Assembly (NCBI RefSeq): GCF_030544485.1 | Contig: NZ_CP130611.1 | Span: 1 to 64,000, forward strand | DNA from: Halomonas sp. HAL1 | GTDB lineage: Bacteria > Pseudomonadota > Gammaproteobacteria > Pseudomonadales > Halomonadaceae | Direction of reading: 5' to 3' | DNA: 64,000 nucleotides | Part shown: positions 41,920-49,832 of the stretch, piece after piece | How positions within the stretch are numbered: the stretch's first letter is position 1 | How the letters are laid out: each line of letters starts with the position of its first letter | Notes under the pieces: model-generated | What the model was told of the DNA's origin: nothing | Seen by the model: the letters and a program-made list of their open reading frames with translations, nothing else | Databases searched by the model: none | Program-made: the position numbers and the translations under genes

Positions 41920-43416
41920 TCATGAGCGCCAGCTGTTAGCAGGCTTGGGTATGAACGCAAGTTCATCTAGCTTGGCAGCTAGCAGATGAATCATATTGAA
42001 GTTGCTCAATTCGCCAACGAATTCTGCAATCGCGTCCAGGGGCCTTGGAAGCAGTTCCAGTGTCATTAATGCAGGATCATCTGAGAGAACCTGGTAGTAA
42101 CGAGCAGTATTCAGCAACTGATCTGCACGCTGAAGAGCGACAACTGGCTGATATCCGAACTCCCTGAGGCAGCGCTCAATGGCTTGGATTGAGATCCAAT
42201 AGCGGCTATGGATGTTCTCACGGGTATAGACGACGCCTAGCAAGGCCACGAGTTTCCACTCACGAGACGGCACCCCGAACATCCAGTCATATTCTGTGCG
42301 TGTTTCAACCGCGGTAGGAATGGCTTCCAGGTCCATTTTGTGAATATCTCGTTCGAGGTTGTGCCGGGCCATCGGCAAGCAGAACCGTGTTGATGTGGCC
42401 ACCTTGCCAGACCTGGCATGAATACGCTGACAGGACGCGAAAAGTTCCATGGCGAGATGGCGCATCTCATGAAGATCGAGTTGCTGACGCTCTTGCTCCC
42501 AAGTTTTCTGTTGCCGATGCCGCTCGGCTTTAGCTTCGAGTTGACGTGCAACCTCGGCTTCGCGTCGTCGGTTTTCGGCCTGCTCGGTCGCTTTTTCTTT
42601 CGCCCGACGCTGCTCCTCCTCCCGTTGGCGTTTTAATTCAGCGTGTTTCTGTTCCTGAACTTTAAAATAAGCTTCCATCCGGGCATGTTGTTCACGTTGA
42701 CGCTGCTCCTCTTGTTCCCTTGCGATATTCGCCTGTGCTATTCGTTTGTTGGCCTTCTCGATCTGCTGCTGGAGTCTTGGGCGTAGCTTTTCCTGCTCCG
42801 CTTCGATCTTGGGATTTACGATCCAGTAGGCCCGTTGATAGTTAAATACATGCTCTTCGAGATCGGCCGGTGTTAGATTCCGTGGTATGTCCCCCAGGTC
42901 GATTTCGATGCAGCGCTGGCCACGGGACTCAAGCCGCTGCTGCTTTTCCGCGTCGATGAAATGGGTTACGGCCACCTCGACTAGGATTTCTATCTGACCC
43001 AAGCTCACGATAAGGTCAGGGCGGATGTCCCCCAAGCTGAACTCAAGTTTTGTGTCATCCACCGGCTGCCGATCGTGGCCTGGGAAAATGACCTTAGATT
43101 CGGTGTGCTTGTAGCCAAGGCTATCCTTCGCCTCAAGTACCGCCTGAAGCAGAGGAATGGGTATTTCCTTTCGGTCTGCGATCAACTGCTTTGCGGCTAG
43201 ATGTATTCCTGTTTCAGTGCCCCCAGCGCATGGTCGGGTCCCTCTGGCATGTGCGAAATAGTGACGGACAATATCCCCCATTCTCGCTTCAAGCGGTGTT
43301 CTGCATTCAGGACAGACACAGCCGCAACGGCCACCGCGTTCGGCCCTTGTGAGCTGGCTGATATGCACCAACCTGTTATTGCGTATGCCGTAAGGGATTT
43401 TTGCGCTGTTTTTCAT
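41920..43416 (-). CDS. CoiA-like nuclease-fold protein with coiled coil
   Basis: 498 residues. N-terminal zinc-finger-like piece (CGCVCPECRTPLEARMGDIVRHYFAH) as in competence protein CoiA. Then a restriction-nuclease-like core: DIRPDLIVSLGQIEILVEVAVTHF, where Asp and Glu-x-Val match PD-(D/E)xK enzymes. Residues about 205-325 form a long charged coiled coil (REQEEQRQREQHARME and similar). The C-terminal 170 residues are unassigned. CoiA acts on incoming DNA in competent bacteria; here, on a mobile element, a DNA-processing or defence role is the inference. No ribosome site is evident before ATG 43416. Confidence 0.65.
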   Translation of the reverse strand: MKNSAKIPYGIRNNRLVHISQLTRAERGGRCGCVCPECRTPLEARMGDIVRHYFAHARGTRPCAGGTETGIHLAAKQLIADRKEIPIPLLQAVLEAKDSLGYKHTESKVIFPGHDRQPVDDTKLEFSLGDIRPDLIVSLGQIEILVEVAVTHFIDAEKQQRLESRGQRCIEIDLGDIPRNLTPADLEEHVFNYQRAYWIVNPKIEAEQEKLRPRLQQQIEKANKRIAQANIAREQEEQRQREQHARMEAYFKVQEQKHAELKRQREEEQRRAKEKATEQAENRRREAEVARQLEAKAERHRQQKTWEQERQQLDLHEMRHLAMELFASCQRIHARSGKVATSTRFCLPMARHNLERDIHKMDLEAIPTAVETRTEYDWMFGVPSREWKLVALLGVVYTRENIHSRYWISIQAIERCLREFGYQPVVALQRADQLLNTARYYQVLSDDPALMTLELLPRPLDAIAEFVGELSNFNMIHLLAAKLDELAFIPKPANSWRS

Positions 43417-43803
43417 GTAATTGCCACAAGAGAGGCCGTGCTGTGGGAGCGTGCTCGATAGCTCTACCCTGGTAAAGGGATTAGTCGGCGTGAATTACAG
43501 TGGGAAGCAAACCGCCTTGCTCGATAGTGGTGAGCTGTTGCATAAAGTAGTCGCCGTTAGTCAGGGGCTCAAAGAGGTCAGCTTCGAGATGAGTTGATCA
43601 TTCGTCGTTATTGCAAAGCATTTCGCAATGATACCAACGTGGTCAGACGGGATCGCGGATATAAATCAACGATACAGTCACCTCGGCTTGGTTTACAGGT
43701 CTCTTCAAGAAGTAAGGCCAAAGCTGATAAAAAGCGATGACTACTTGCAGAGAGGTTTACTCTTCTTCGATACTGTACACAAATACAGTAAAAAGGAGGG
43801 GCT
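43417..43803. other. Intergenic region before umuD
   Basis: Holds the LexA box at 43773-43788. A 35-codon frame (43491-43598) from GTG reads like the C-terminal part of some lost protein. A longer frame (43628-43915) overlaps umuD and is discounted. Confidence 0.4.
43773..43788. promoter_or_regulatory. LexA (SOS) box of umuDC
   Basis: CTGTACACAAATACAG fits CTGT-N8-ACAG exactly. It lies 15 bases before the umuD start and just before the ribosome site AAGGAGG. Thus the operon is DNA-damage-inducible by the host LexA. Confidence 0.9.
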
Positions 43804-44310
43804 ATGCTTTATACACCACGATTTGAAAGGCCAGCCTACGAAAGCGGTCAGCAGGCTGAGGCCATTGTCATATTGGGGCAGTCTTCTGACCGTTCACGCC
43901 ATTTGCTCCCTTTGATGGCCGGTGAGGTCAGGGCTGGTTTTCCGATACATGCAGAGGCCGAGGTTGACCGCATCCTCGACCTTACCGATCACCTTATCCC
44001 ACGTCCGAGCGCCACCTATTTCTGCCGTGCAAAGGGGGACAGCTTAGAAAAATTCCACATCCTGGATGGAGATTTGCTCATTGTTGATCGCTCGCTTGAG
44101 CCACTGGATGGTGACATTATCGTGGTGTGTCTGGATGGTGAGCTTACCTGCAAGAAACTTGGCAAATGGCAGAGCCAGCCAGCGTTATTGTCAGGTAACC
44201 CGGCCTATCAGCCGATCGCTCTCAGTGGAACCGATTGCGAGACTTGGGGAGTCGTCATTCACAACGTTCATACGCATCGCCGCAGGGGGTGTGATGATTG
44301 GCCACTGTGA
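43804..44310 (+). CDS. umuD: UmuD-like SOS mutagenesis protein (S24 peptidase)
   Basis: 168 residues. The cleavage site is VRAG-F, the catalytic Ser is in AKGDSLEKFH and the Lys in DGELTCKKL, as in LexA/UmuD self-cleaving proteases. RecA filaments would trigger self-cleavage to UmuD', which joins UmuC. The N-terminus is somewhat longer than E. coli UmuD. The stop overlaps the umuC start by 17 bases. A LexA box lies upstream. Confidence 0.9.
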   Translation: MLYTPRFERPAYESGQQAEAIVILGQSSDRSRHLLPLMAGEVRAGFPIHAEAEVDRILDLTDHLIPRPSATYFCRAKGDSLEKFHILDGDLLIVDRSLEPLDGDIIVVCLDGELTCKKLGKWQSQPALLSGNPAYQPIALSGTDCETWGVVIHNVHTHRRRGCDDWPL

Positions 44311-45571
44311 TTGCAACAACTTTTACGTCAGCTGCTTTCGTGTCTTCATGCCGGAGCTACGCGGTCGCCCAGTCGGGGTCTTGGCGGGGGGTGGCGGATG
44401 TATCGTGGCGCGGTCAAATGAGTTGAAAGCCCTTGGCGTGCCTAATGGCTTGCCCGCCTTCCAGCTCTCCCCTGATGTCCGTCGACAGACAGTGCTGCTT
44501 AGCTCGGCCTATGCCCTGTTTGGCGAGATGTCGCGACGGGTTGTGTCCACCATGCAGGCCCATACCGGCCCAATATCGGTGTACTCAATTGACGAGCAAT
44601 TCATTGACTTGTCAGGACTGTCTACCGATGAGCTGCAAGCGCATATAACTGAACTACGGCATGTGGTCCAGCGCTCGACCGGGATACCTGTGTCGATCGG
44701 GGTGGCGCCGTCTCGCACCCTCGCGAAGGTGGCCACCGGCATTGCCAAAAAGCAGCCTGCCTTCAAAGGGGTCTGTGTCCTTGAGGCTGATCATCCCGCT
44801 ACACTTGGCCACCTGGAGCGCATGCACATAACCGACCTGTGGGGCGTGGCCAAGCGAACGGGTGAGAAGCTGGAGCGTATGCGTATCCGCACCGCATTGG
44901 ATCTTCGCAACGCGGAGCCAAGGGAGATCCGCAAGGGCTTTGGAGTGGTGCTCGAGCGTACCGTTTGGGAGCTACGTGGGGTTGATGTGATCCGGCTTGA
45001 TGACATCGACCATAAACGTCAGAACATCATGACCAGTCGCACTTTCGGGCAGGCAACCAGCAACATGGAGGATCTGCGCGAGGCGGTGCGATCGCATGCC
45101 CAGGCTGGCGCGGAGAAGGTGCGGCGCCAGCAGTCGGTGGCACAGGCCATCATGGTCTTTCTCTCGACACCAAGGTTCCGCAGTGATCTTCCTCAGGACT
45201 ACCCCAGCCTTACCCTGCCACTGCCGATGCCAACAGATGATAGCCGGGTAATAGTAGCCGCGGCCCAGCGTGCCCTGGAGATGATCTATCGCCGAGGTTA
45301 TCAGTACGCCAAGGCAGGCGTCATGATGGTTGACCTGGCCGACCGTGATGGGTTGCAGATCGATATGCTGGACACCCAGGAGACTGAAGAGAGGCGTCAG
45401 CAGTCGGCAAAGCTAATGGGGGTGATGGATGCGCTCAACCGTGAGTTTGGCCGCGGCGCGGTCACGCTTGGGGGCATGAGGAAGAACGAACGATGGAGGC
45501 AGAGGGATACACGGCAGACACCGCGGTTTCTGACCTCTTGGAATGAAATACCAGAAATTAAGATGGGGTGA
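44294..45571 (+). CDS. umuC: UmuC-like Y-family DNA polymerase V subunit
   Basis: 425 residues from ATG 44294 (MIGHCDCNNFYVSCFRVF), with GGGGG upstream; a longer open frame toward 44066 is overlap with umuD. Metal-binding motifs of Y-family polymerases are HCDCNNFYVSC and YSIDEQFIDLSG. A helix-hairpin-helix follows (LWGVAKRTGEKLERM), and the little-finger and tail parts are complete. It copies past DNA lesions with low fidelity. Such operons are frequent on plasmids and integrative elements. Confidence 0.93.
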   Translation: MIGHCDCNNFYVSCFRVFMPELRGRPVGVLAGGGGCIVARSNELKALGVPNGLPAFQLSPDVRRQTVLLSSAYALFGEMSRRVVSTMQAHTGPISVYSIDEQFIDLSGLSTDELQAHITELRHVVQRSTGIPVSIGVAPSRTLAKVATGIAKKQPAFKGVCVLEADHPATLGHLERMHITDLWGVAKRTGEKLERMRIRTALDLRNAEPREIRKGFGVVLERTVWELRGVDVIRLDDIDHKRQNIMTSRTFGQATSNMEDLREAVRSHAQAGAEKVRRQQSVAQAIMVFLSTPRFRSDLPQDYPSLTLPLPMPTDDSRVIVAAAQRALEMIYRRGYQYAKAGVMMVDLADRDGLQIDMLDTQETEERRQQSAKLMGVMDALNREFGRGAVTLGGMRKNERWRQRDTRQTPRFLTSWNEIPEIKMG

Positions 45572-45605
45572 GGCCTGGCAATCCAAGGCTCCTCCCCGAG
45601 GCTGC

Positions 45606-45902
45606 CTATTCGCGGCCCTTCTTCCTTGGCGGGGGGAGAAGTCGGCTCACGAGGCGTTCGGCGAATTCCTCTGCGTCTACTGGCAGCGTGCCCCCCTCCT
45701 CCTCGATCGCGTTGGCGATAGTGGCACGCATCATGTAGGCCTGGACGTGAGGAGGAACCGGGTAGGTGCCGGCCCGCCATTCGTAAAGCCTGTTGAGGCG
45801 GTACTTGCTCCCGAGGTCATGATTCAGGAGCGCCAGCGCCTCCGCGTGCCGGCGATCGCTTCCGCTAGTGGTGAACAGTAGCCAGCTTTCTACGATGTTG
45901 AT
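45606..45902 (-). CDS. Conserved-looking 98-aa protein with ATC start
   Basis: The frame (x)NIVESWLLFTTSGSDRRHAEAL..., ending LPPPRKKGRE, has coding character throughout but no ATG, GTG or TTG near its beginning. An in-frame TGA precedes it by three codons. GAGGT lies six bases before ATC 45902. Either ATC is the start, or an ancestral ATG (M-N-I-V-E-S-W) was mutated. A helical HTH-like composition is seen. It would be the fourth gene of the reverse operon beginning at 46785. Confidence 0.5.
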   Translation of the reverse strand: MNIVESWLLFTTSGSDRRHAEALALLNHDLGSKYRLNRLYEWRAGTYPVPPHVQAYMMRATIANAIEEEGGTLPVDAEEFAERLVSRLLPPPRKKGRE

Positions 45903-45923
45903 GGGTCGACCTCACTGTACGGG

Positions 45924-46325
45924 TTATTGATCGCGAAACGTCTTGGCCAGCTTGAGATGGTTGTCGAGGTAGTCTTGAGGGAGCCCCGCGGACATCATGG
46001 CGGCCTCCCCCGGCGTCAAAATGCCTTCCTCGGTTTCAAAGTCCTCTGCTATGCGCAAAAGTCCTTCCATGTTAAAGGGAAGCGCTGCGCCACGGAAGAT
46101 GGCCGACAGGGTGCCTTGAAGCTCCGAGACGGTCGTTATTTCCTCGTGAGTGGTGCCAAAAATCCAAATGCCATCCAGGTTGAAGAAATACGTTTCCAGG
46201 GGCTCGTCATATCCAGCGACACCCCTCGCAATCCAATCGTATATGTCGTAGCCGAGCAGATCGAGGAAGCCTTCCTCCTCGTCGCTGGGTGAGTTAAGTA
46301 CGTTATGAAACCCGTGTCGAGACAT
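45924..46325 (-). CDS. Hypothetical protein, 133 aa
   Basis: AGGAGGA precedes ATG 46325. Acidic (MSRHGFHNVLNSPSDEEEGFLDLLG). Aromatic-rich middle (YDIYDWIARGVAGYDEPLETYFFNLDGIWIFG) and helical end. No family recognised. The gene lies 41 bases after the preceding 72-aa gene on the same strand. Confidence 0.6.
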   Translation of the reverse strand: MSRHGFHNVLNSPSDEEEGFLDLLGYDIYDWIARGVAGYDEPLETYFFNLDGIWIFGTTHEEITTVSELQGTLSAIFRGAALPFNMEGLLRIAEDFETEEGILTPGEAAMMSAGLPQDYLDNHLKLAKTFRDQ

Positions 46326-46366
46326 GTTTTCCTCCTAATTTTTGTAGAGCATACTGCATCAGTAGA

Positions 46367-46585
46367 TCACTCGTAATCTCGTTCTTGACTCGCCGCCTCT
46401 TTGGTTTCGCATCGAGTCTCCCAGTCCGCCTCGGCAACCCAATCATTGACCCGTTGGGCTACCTTGTCCCAGCTTTCACCATTCAGCAGCTGATCGACCG
46501 CCTGCTGCTGCGCTTCCGGCTCTAGGTGGTTAAACAGAGTGCGCTGGCGAAGCTCGGCACGCGCTTCATTTGAGATCATGGCCAT
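46367..46585 (-). CDS. Hypothetical protein, 72 aa
   Basis: MAMISNEARAELRQRTLFNHLEPEAQQQ and so on: fully helical, acidic, no Cys pair. It starts 11 bases after the 62-aa membrane gene stop with AGGAAAAC upstream. No family recognised; plasmid or phage module context. Confidence 0.55.
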   Translation of the reverse strand: MAMISNEARAELRQRTLFNHLEPEAQQQAVDQLLNGESWDKVAQRVNDWVAEADWETRCETKEAASQERDYE

Positions 46586-46596
46586 GTTTTCCTAGA

Positions 46597-46785
46597 TCAG
46601 TTTCGATTATCAAGGTGCTTGCGAATCGTGAGGTAAGACAGCAAGCCGGTTACTATCCCTACGGGTGCGAGTAGCCCTATATTTGCTTGCTCTCCCAACG
46701 TCGCAACCATGTACAAAATCAGGGCACCTTGGATTCCAATTGCAACAGGGACGGCAATTAAAAACGCTTTTAGTTGGTTACCAAT
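46597..46785 (-). CDS. 62-aa two-helix membrane protein with ATT start
   Basis: AAGGAG lies at 46797-46792, six bases before ATT 46785. The frame gives (x)GNQLKAFLIAVPVAIGIQG, a first hydrophobic helix, the turn LGEQANIG, a second helix (LLAPVGIVTGLLSYLTI) and a basic end (RKHLDNRN). It looks like a small holin- or plasmid-type membrane protein. No other start codon is suitable. It heads a short reverse operon to 45606. Confidence 0.5.
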   Translation of the reverse strand: MGNQLKAFLIAVPVAIGIQGALILYMVATLGEQANIGLLAPVGIVTGLLSYLTIRKHLDNRN

Positions 46786-47063
46786 GACTGTCTCCTTTTC
46801 CTATGAGTCTGTTGTGTGTCAGCCAGAATTAGCAATTTTCACCATTGCTATGATTAACGTTGCTACTGCAACGCCAACCATTGCCACTGCGCCTCTTTTT
46901 TGGCCAAGATCATTTCGGACATGCGGCGCTCTTTTTACGGCTGCCGCGTGTCACGCTGGCGAGCTTCACCTACCTCTTTTCTCTTGCCAACATTTATACT
47001 GCCCCCTATTATATGTAATATACTATCCTCCAGTATAGTTCTAGCTTCATAAGAGATAGCCGC
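46786..47063. other. Divergent region before dmeR
   Basis: Contains the two RcnR-type operator-like repeats at 46997-47036. On the reverse strand a short hydrophobic frame (MVGVAVATLIIAMVKIANSG, near 46885-46815) may be a damaged small zinc-ribbon/membrane gene. A forward ORF across 46709-47038 is not credible. Confidence 0.35.
46997..47036. promoter_or_regulatory. DmeR/RcnR-type operator pair
   Basis: Two sites with AT-rich arms around a C-tract: TACTgccccctATTA near 46998 and ATACTatcctccAGTAT at 47020-47036. RcnR/DmeR repressors bind TACT-(G/C run)-AGTA-like sites. The second arm pair is a perfect inverted repeat, 28 bases before dmeR. Confidence 0.6.
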
Positions 47064-47333
47064 ATGCATACGATCAAAGACAAATCGAAGTTATTAACCC
47101 GCGTTCGTCGCATTCAGGGGCAGACGGCCGCATTGGAAAGGCAGCTTGATGAGGAAGGCGATTGCACGGCCGTGCTGCAACAGATCGCGGCGATTCGCGG
47201 GGCGGTCAATGGACTGATGGCAACGATCATTGAGGGGCACTTGACTGATCACGTCGTCAAGGAACCTGAGCTGGAACAGCGACAACAAGACTTGGAAGCG
47301 GTGCTGCAGGTCATCAAGTCCTACCTCAAGTAG
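47064..47333 (+). CDS. dmeR: RcnR/DmeR-family Ni/Co repressor
   Basis: 89 residues of the DUF156 family (RVRRIQGQTAALERQLDEEGDCTAVLQQIAAIRGAVNGLM). The ligand set is His2, Cys34, His59 and His63, the RcnR combination for Ni2+ and Co2+, unlike the C-H-C set of the protein at 1724. It precedes dmeF and has RcnR-like operators upstream. It should release the promoter when nickel or cobalt accumulates. Confidence 0.88.
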   Translation: MHTIKDKSKLLTRVRRIQGQTAALERQLDEEGDCTAVLQQIAAIRGAVNGLMATIIEGHLTDHVVKEPELEQRQQDLEAVLQVIKSYLK

Positions 47334-47435
47334 AACATCACGGAGCCGAAGCCTTAAGCAGAGCTTTGCCATCAATCGCCACCACCTTCATTGGTCGTTC
47401 TGACCATAATTTTTATCAACTCGGAGTACCGCAGG

Positions 47436-48374
47436 ATGCATGGTCACAGGCTCGAAGAATGGCAACACAATCATGTTTTTGGTCAAGACCGTAAAAAATC
47501 CGGTGAAATACGCTCACTGATCGTCGTCGCTCTAACTGTCGTCATGATGGTGTGGGAAATTCTGGCCGGCGTCCTATACGGTTCGATGGCCCTCTTGGCC
47601 GATGGCCTTCACATGGGCTCTCATGCTGTGGCTCTGGGTATTGCAGCCTTCGCCTATGCATACGCTCGCCGCAATGCAGGCAATACACAGTTCTCATTTG
47701 GCACTGGGAAGGTCAATGCGCTAGGCGGTTTCACTGGTGCGGTCCTACTGGCAGGCTTCGCCCTGTATATGGTGATCGAAAGTATTGACCGATTCATCCA
47801 CCCGGTCGACATTTCGTTTAATGGAGCTATATTCGTCGCCGTCATCGGCTTGATCGTCAATGGAGTATCAGCCTGGATACTAGGTGGGGAAGACCATGGG
47901 CATGGGCATGGGCATGAGCATCATGATCATAACCGTCGAGCGGCTTACTTCCACGTACTTGCCGATGCCTTAACTTCGGTGTTGGCGATTGCTGCCTTGC
48001 TGGCCGGAAAGTATGCGGGCTGGAACTGGATGGACCCGATCATGGGGATCGTCGGTGCGTTACTCATCACTCGCTGGTCATGGCATCTATTGAAGGACAC
48101 CTCCCGCGTGCTGCTTGATCAACAGTGCAGCGACTTGGAGCACGAGGTCAGAAAATCCATCGAGAATGACGATGTACGCATCAGCGATCTGCATCTCTGG
48201 GCCATTGGCCCAAATATTCACGCCGCCATTGTCTCGATCGTTTCGCATGCTCCCGAGTCGCCTGCCTTCTATAAGCAGCGTATTCAGGCTCAGTGCCCGT
48301 CGTTGGTACACATTACAGTCGAGACACAGCGCTGTCTCACTGGTTCGGAGAATACTGACCCCATTATAAGATGA
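47436..48374 (+). CDS. dmeF: DmeF-type CDF exporter for Co/Ni
   Basis: 312 residues from ATG 47436 (MHGHRLEEWQHNHVFG); the longer frame to 47391 is not needed. Six helices. Helix 2 has ADGLHMGSHAVAL and helix 5 HVLADALTS, the DmeF variants of the HxxxD metal site. A His loop (DHGHGHGHEHHDHNRR) lies between helices 4 and 5. DmeF proteins export Co2+ and Ni2+ with a proton. The C-terminal cytosolic domain ends in a polar tail. It lies 102 bases after dmeR. Confidence 0.88.
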   Translation: MHGHRLEEWQHNHVFGQDRKKSGEIRSLIVVALTVVMMVWEILAGVLYGSMALLADGLHMGSHAVALGIAAFAYAYARRNAGNTQFSFGTGKVNALGGFTGAVLLAGFALYMVIESIDRFIHPVDISFNGAIFVAVIGLIVNGVSAWILGGEDHGHGHGHEHHDHNRRAAYFHVLADALTSVLAIAALLAGKYAGWNWMDPIMGIVGALLITRWSWHLLKDTSRVLLDQQCSDLEHEVRKSIENDDVRISDLHLWAIGPNIHAAIVSIVSHAPESPAFYKQRIQAQCPSLVHITVETQRCLTGSENTDPIIR

Positions 48375-48706
48375 GTTGATTGAGCGGGCTGGACCGAGAT
48401 AGTCGGTTTTGGTCCGGGCGAGAAAGTGGCTATGCATTTAGCTTGGCCTTGCCCTCTCTCCAAGCCATGTAAGTGCCATTGTCCATACACGTTCCAGGCT
48501 TTGTAGGTACCTTAATGGCCTGAGAGACATATCAACCAAGAAATCCGACGAAGTGGGGAGTTGTTACCTCCCCATGATGCCCAGAGATCAACCAGATATT
48601 ACGGATACCCTTTATAAGTAGGCGGTGGCTTTTTTGTCGGTAAGAGTAACCTGTACACACCGTATGCAGGTTGCTCTTCTGACGGAGAGCCGATACGGCC
48701 ATCCCT
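48375..48706. other. Gene-free stretch with two inverted repeats
   Basis: TGGGGAG (48554-48560) pairs with CTCCCCA (48568-48574). A longer pair, AAGAGTAACCTG (48642-48653) and CAGGTTGCTCTT (48667-48678), has 11 of 12 bases matched. Both lie between the convergent dmeF and BASS genes and may stop transcription, though no T-run follows. Confidence 0.45.
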
Positions 48707-49627
48707 TCAGTGGCGGGCGAGGATCTTCGCTGCGATGGGCGAAGTGATCATTTGAATCACGGCAAAAAAAGCGGCTGGAATCGCAATTTCTGATGGCAAA
48801 CCGGAAGCAGCGACAAACGCTGCGGCGATGCTGAATTCCTTTTTACTGACCGTGAAAAGATAGGTAATCACCTCTTTGCGATCGGAAGTGAGTAACCGTG
48901 AGGACATACCTACCAGGTACCCCATCAAATTGAGGCACAGGGCCGCCCCCGCAATCACAAACGCATACCAACCATAGCCAATGATCGTGGAGGCATTCGG
49001 CCCAACCACGGCGAGTAGGATCAGCAGATACAAAATTGACCCTATCCCTGCATACGCTGAATCATGCCGTGCAAAGAAAGCTGAGAACCTTGTCCGCAAG
49101 CTGACCCCAATCACGGTAGGAACAAGCACGATTAGTGTTAATTCAAGAATAATTGATCCAAGTGGCACGTCTAACTGGAGGCCGGTAAGCCATAAAAACA
49201 GGAAGGGAACAATAAACGGACATAACGCAGTGTTGACTGCGTTGAAAACAGCGGCAAGCGCCACATTGCCTTTCGCCATCAGTACCAAAAGAGGAGAGGA
49301 CACATCCGTCGGCAGAGTGCCGAGCAAGGTTTGGCCAGCAGCCAGCGGGCCGCTTCCAAAAAATAGACGGCCCGTTAGCCACCCGGCAATCGACATTGGC
49401 CCATAGACCAGCCCCAATGCCAACAACTGCCGTGACGGCTTACGTAACACGATGCGCACTGCATGCGCATCAAATGTGAGGCTGATGATCAACATCAGTA
49501 ATGCTAGTAATGGCCCAATCGCGAACTCAAGCATTATTCCGGTGGCCGGAAAGAGTAAACCTACCCCCGCGACGACGATTACAAACCAGACAAGGTGCGC
49601 CTCGACAAAATAAATGAATCTACCCAT
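48707..49627 (-). CDS. BASS-family (SBF-like) sodium-dependent transporter
   Basis: 306 residues with about nine or ten helices. The bile acid:sodium symporter fold is suggested by GPLLALLMLIISLTFD, GTLPTDVSSPLLVLMAKGNVALA and ITYLFTVSKKEFSIAAAFV, which correspond to the sodium-site and crossover helices. Arsenite exporters of the Acr3 type are distant relatives, but no Acr3 Cys motif is seen. Substrate unknown. It is divergent from the CDF pump gene and without a clear ribosome site. Confidence 0.7.
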   Translation of the reverse strand: MGRFIYFVEAHLVWFVIVVAGVGLLFPATGIMLEFAIGPLLALLMLIISLTFDAHAVRIVLRKPSRQLLALGLVYGPMSIAGWLTGRLFFGSGPLAAGQTLLGTLPTDVSSPLLVLMAKGNVALAAVFNAVNTALCPFIVPFLFLWLTGLQLDVPLGSIILELTLIVLVPTVIGVSLRTRFSAFFARHDSAYAGIGSILYLLILLAVVGPNASTIIGYGWYAFVIAGAALCLNLMGYLVGMSSRLLTSDRKEVITYLFTVSKKEFSIAAAFVAASGLPSEIAIPAAFFAVIQMITSPIAAKILARH

Positions 49628-49768
49628 GGTGGATTGGACGTTCCCGGTTGAAGTGGATTAAGCCCCGCACCTAAAACATGATCACCTTCGGCCCAGCACA
49701 CAAAGGCTCGCTTGGGAGCTAGGAACGTGCTTTCCAATCCAGGGGTGCAAATAGACAATGCTCAAGGG

Positions 49769-49799
49769 TTGAAGCTTTAGTTGCTAGAGGTTTTATAGT
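49769..49799 (+). promoter_or_regulatory. CadR/PbrR-type MerR promoter of the CDF pump
   Basis: -35 TTGAAG (49769-49774), 19-bp spacer with CTTTAGTTGCTAGAGG, -10 TATAGT (49794-49799). It is nearly the same as the cadA promoter at 53928, so both are likely controlled by the CadR-like protein at 53447. Confidence 0.75.
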
Positions 49800-49832
49800 A
49801 CCAAGCACAGATAATTCGAGAGAGGGTAACAG

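Noticed and set aside
43628..43915. 95-codon ORF overlapping the umuD start
   Set aside because: It crosses the LexA box, ribosome site and umuD N-terminus, which are clear signals.
46709..47038. 109-codon forward ORF before dmeR
   Set aside because: Overlaps the ATT-start membrane gene on the other strand and the dmeR operators; unusual residue mix.
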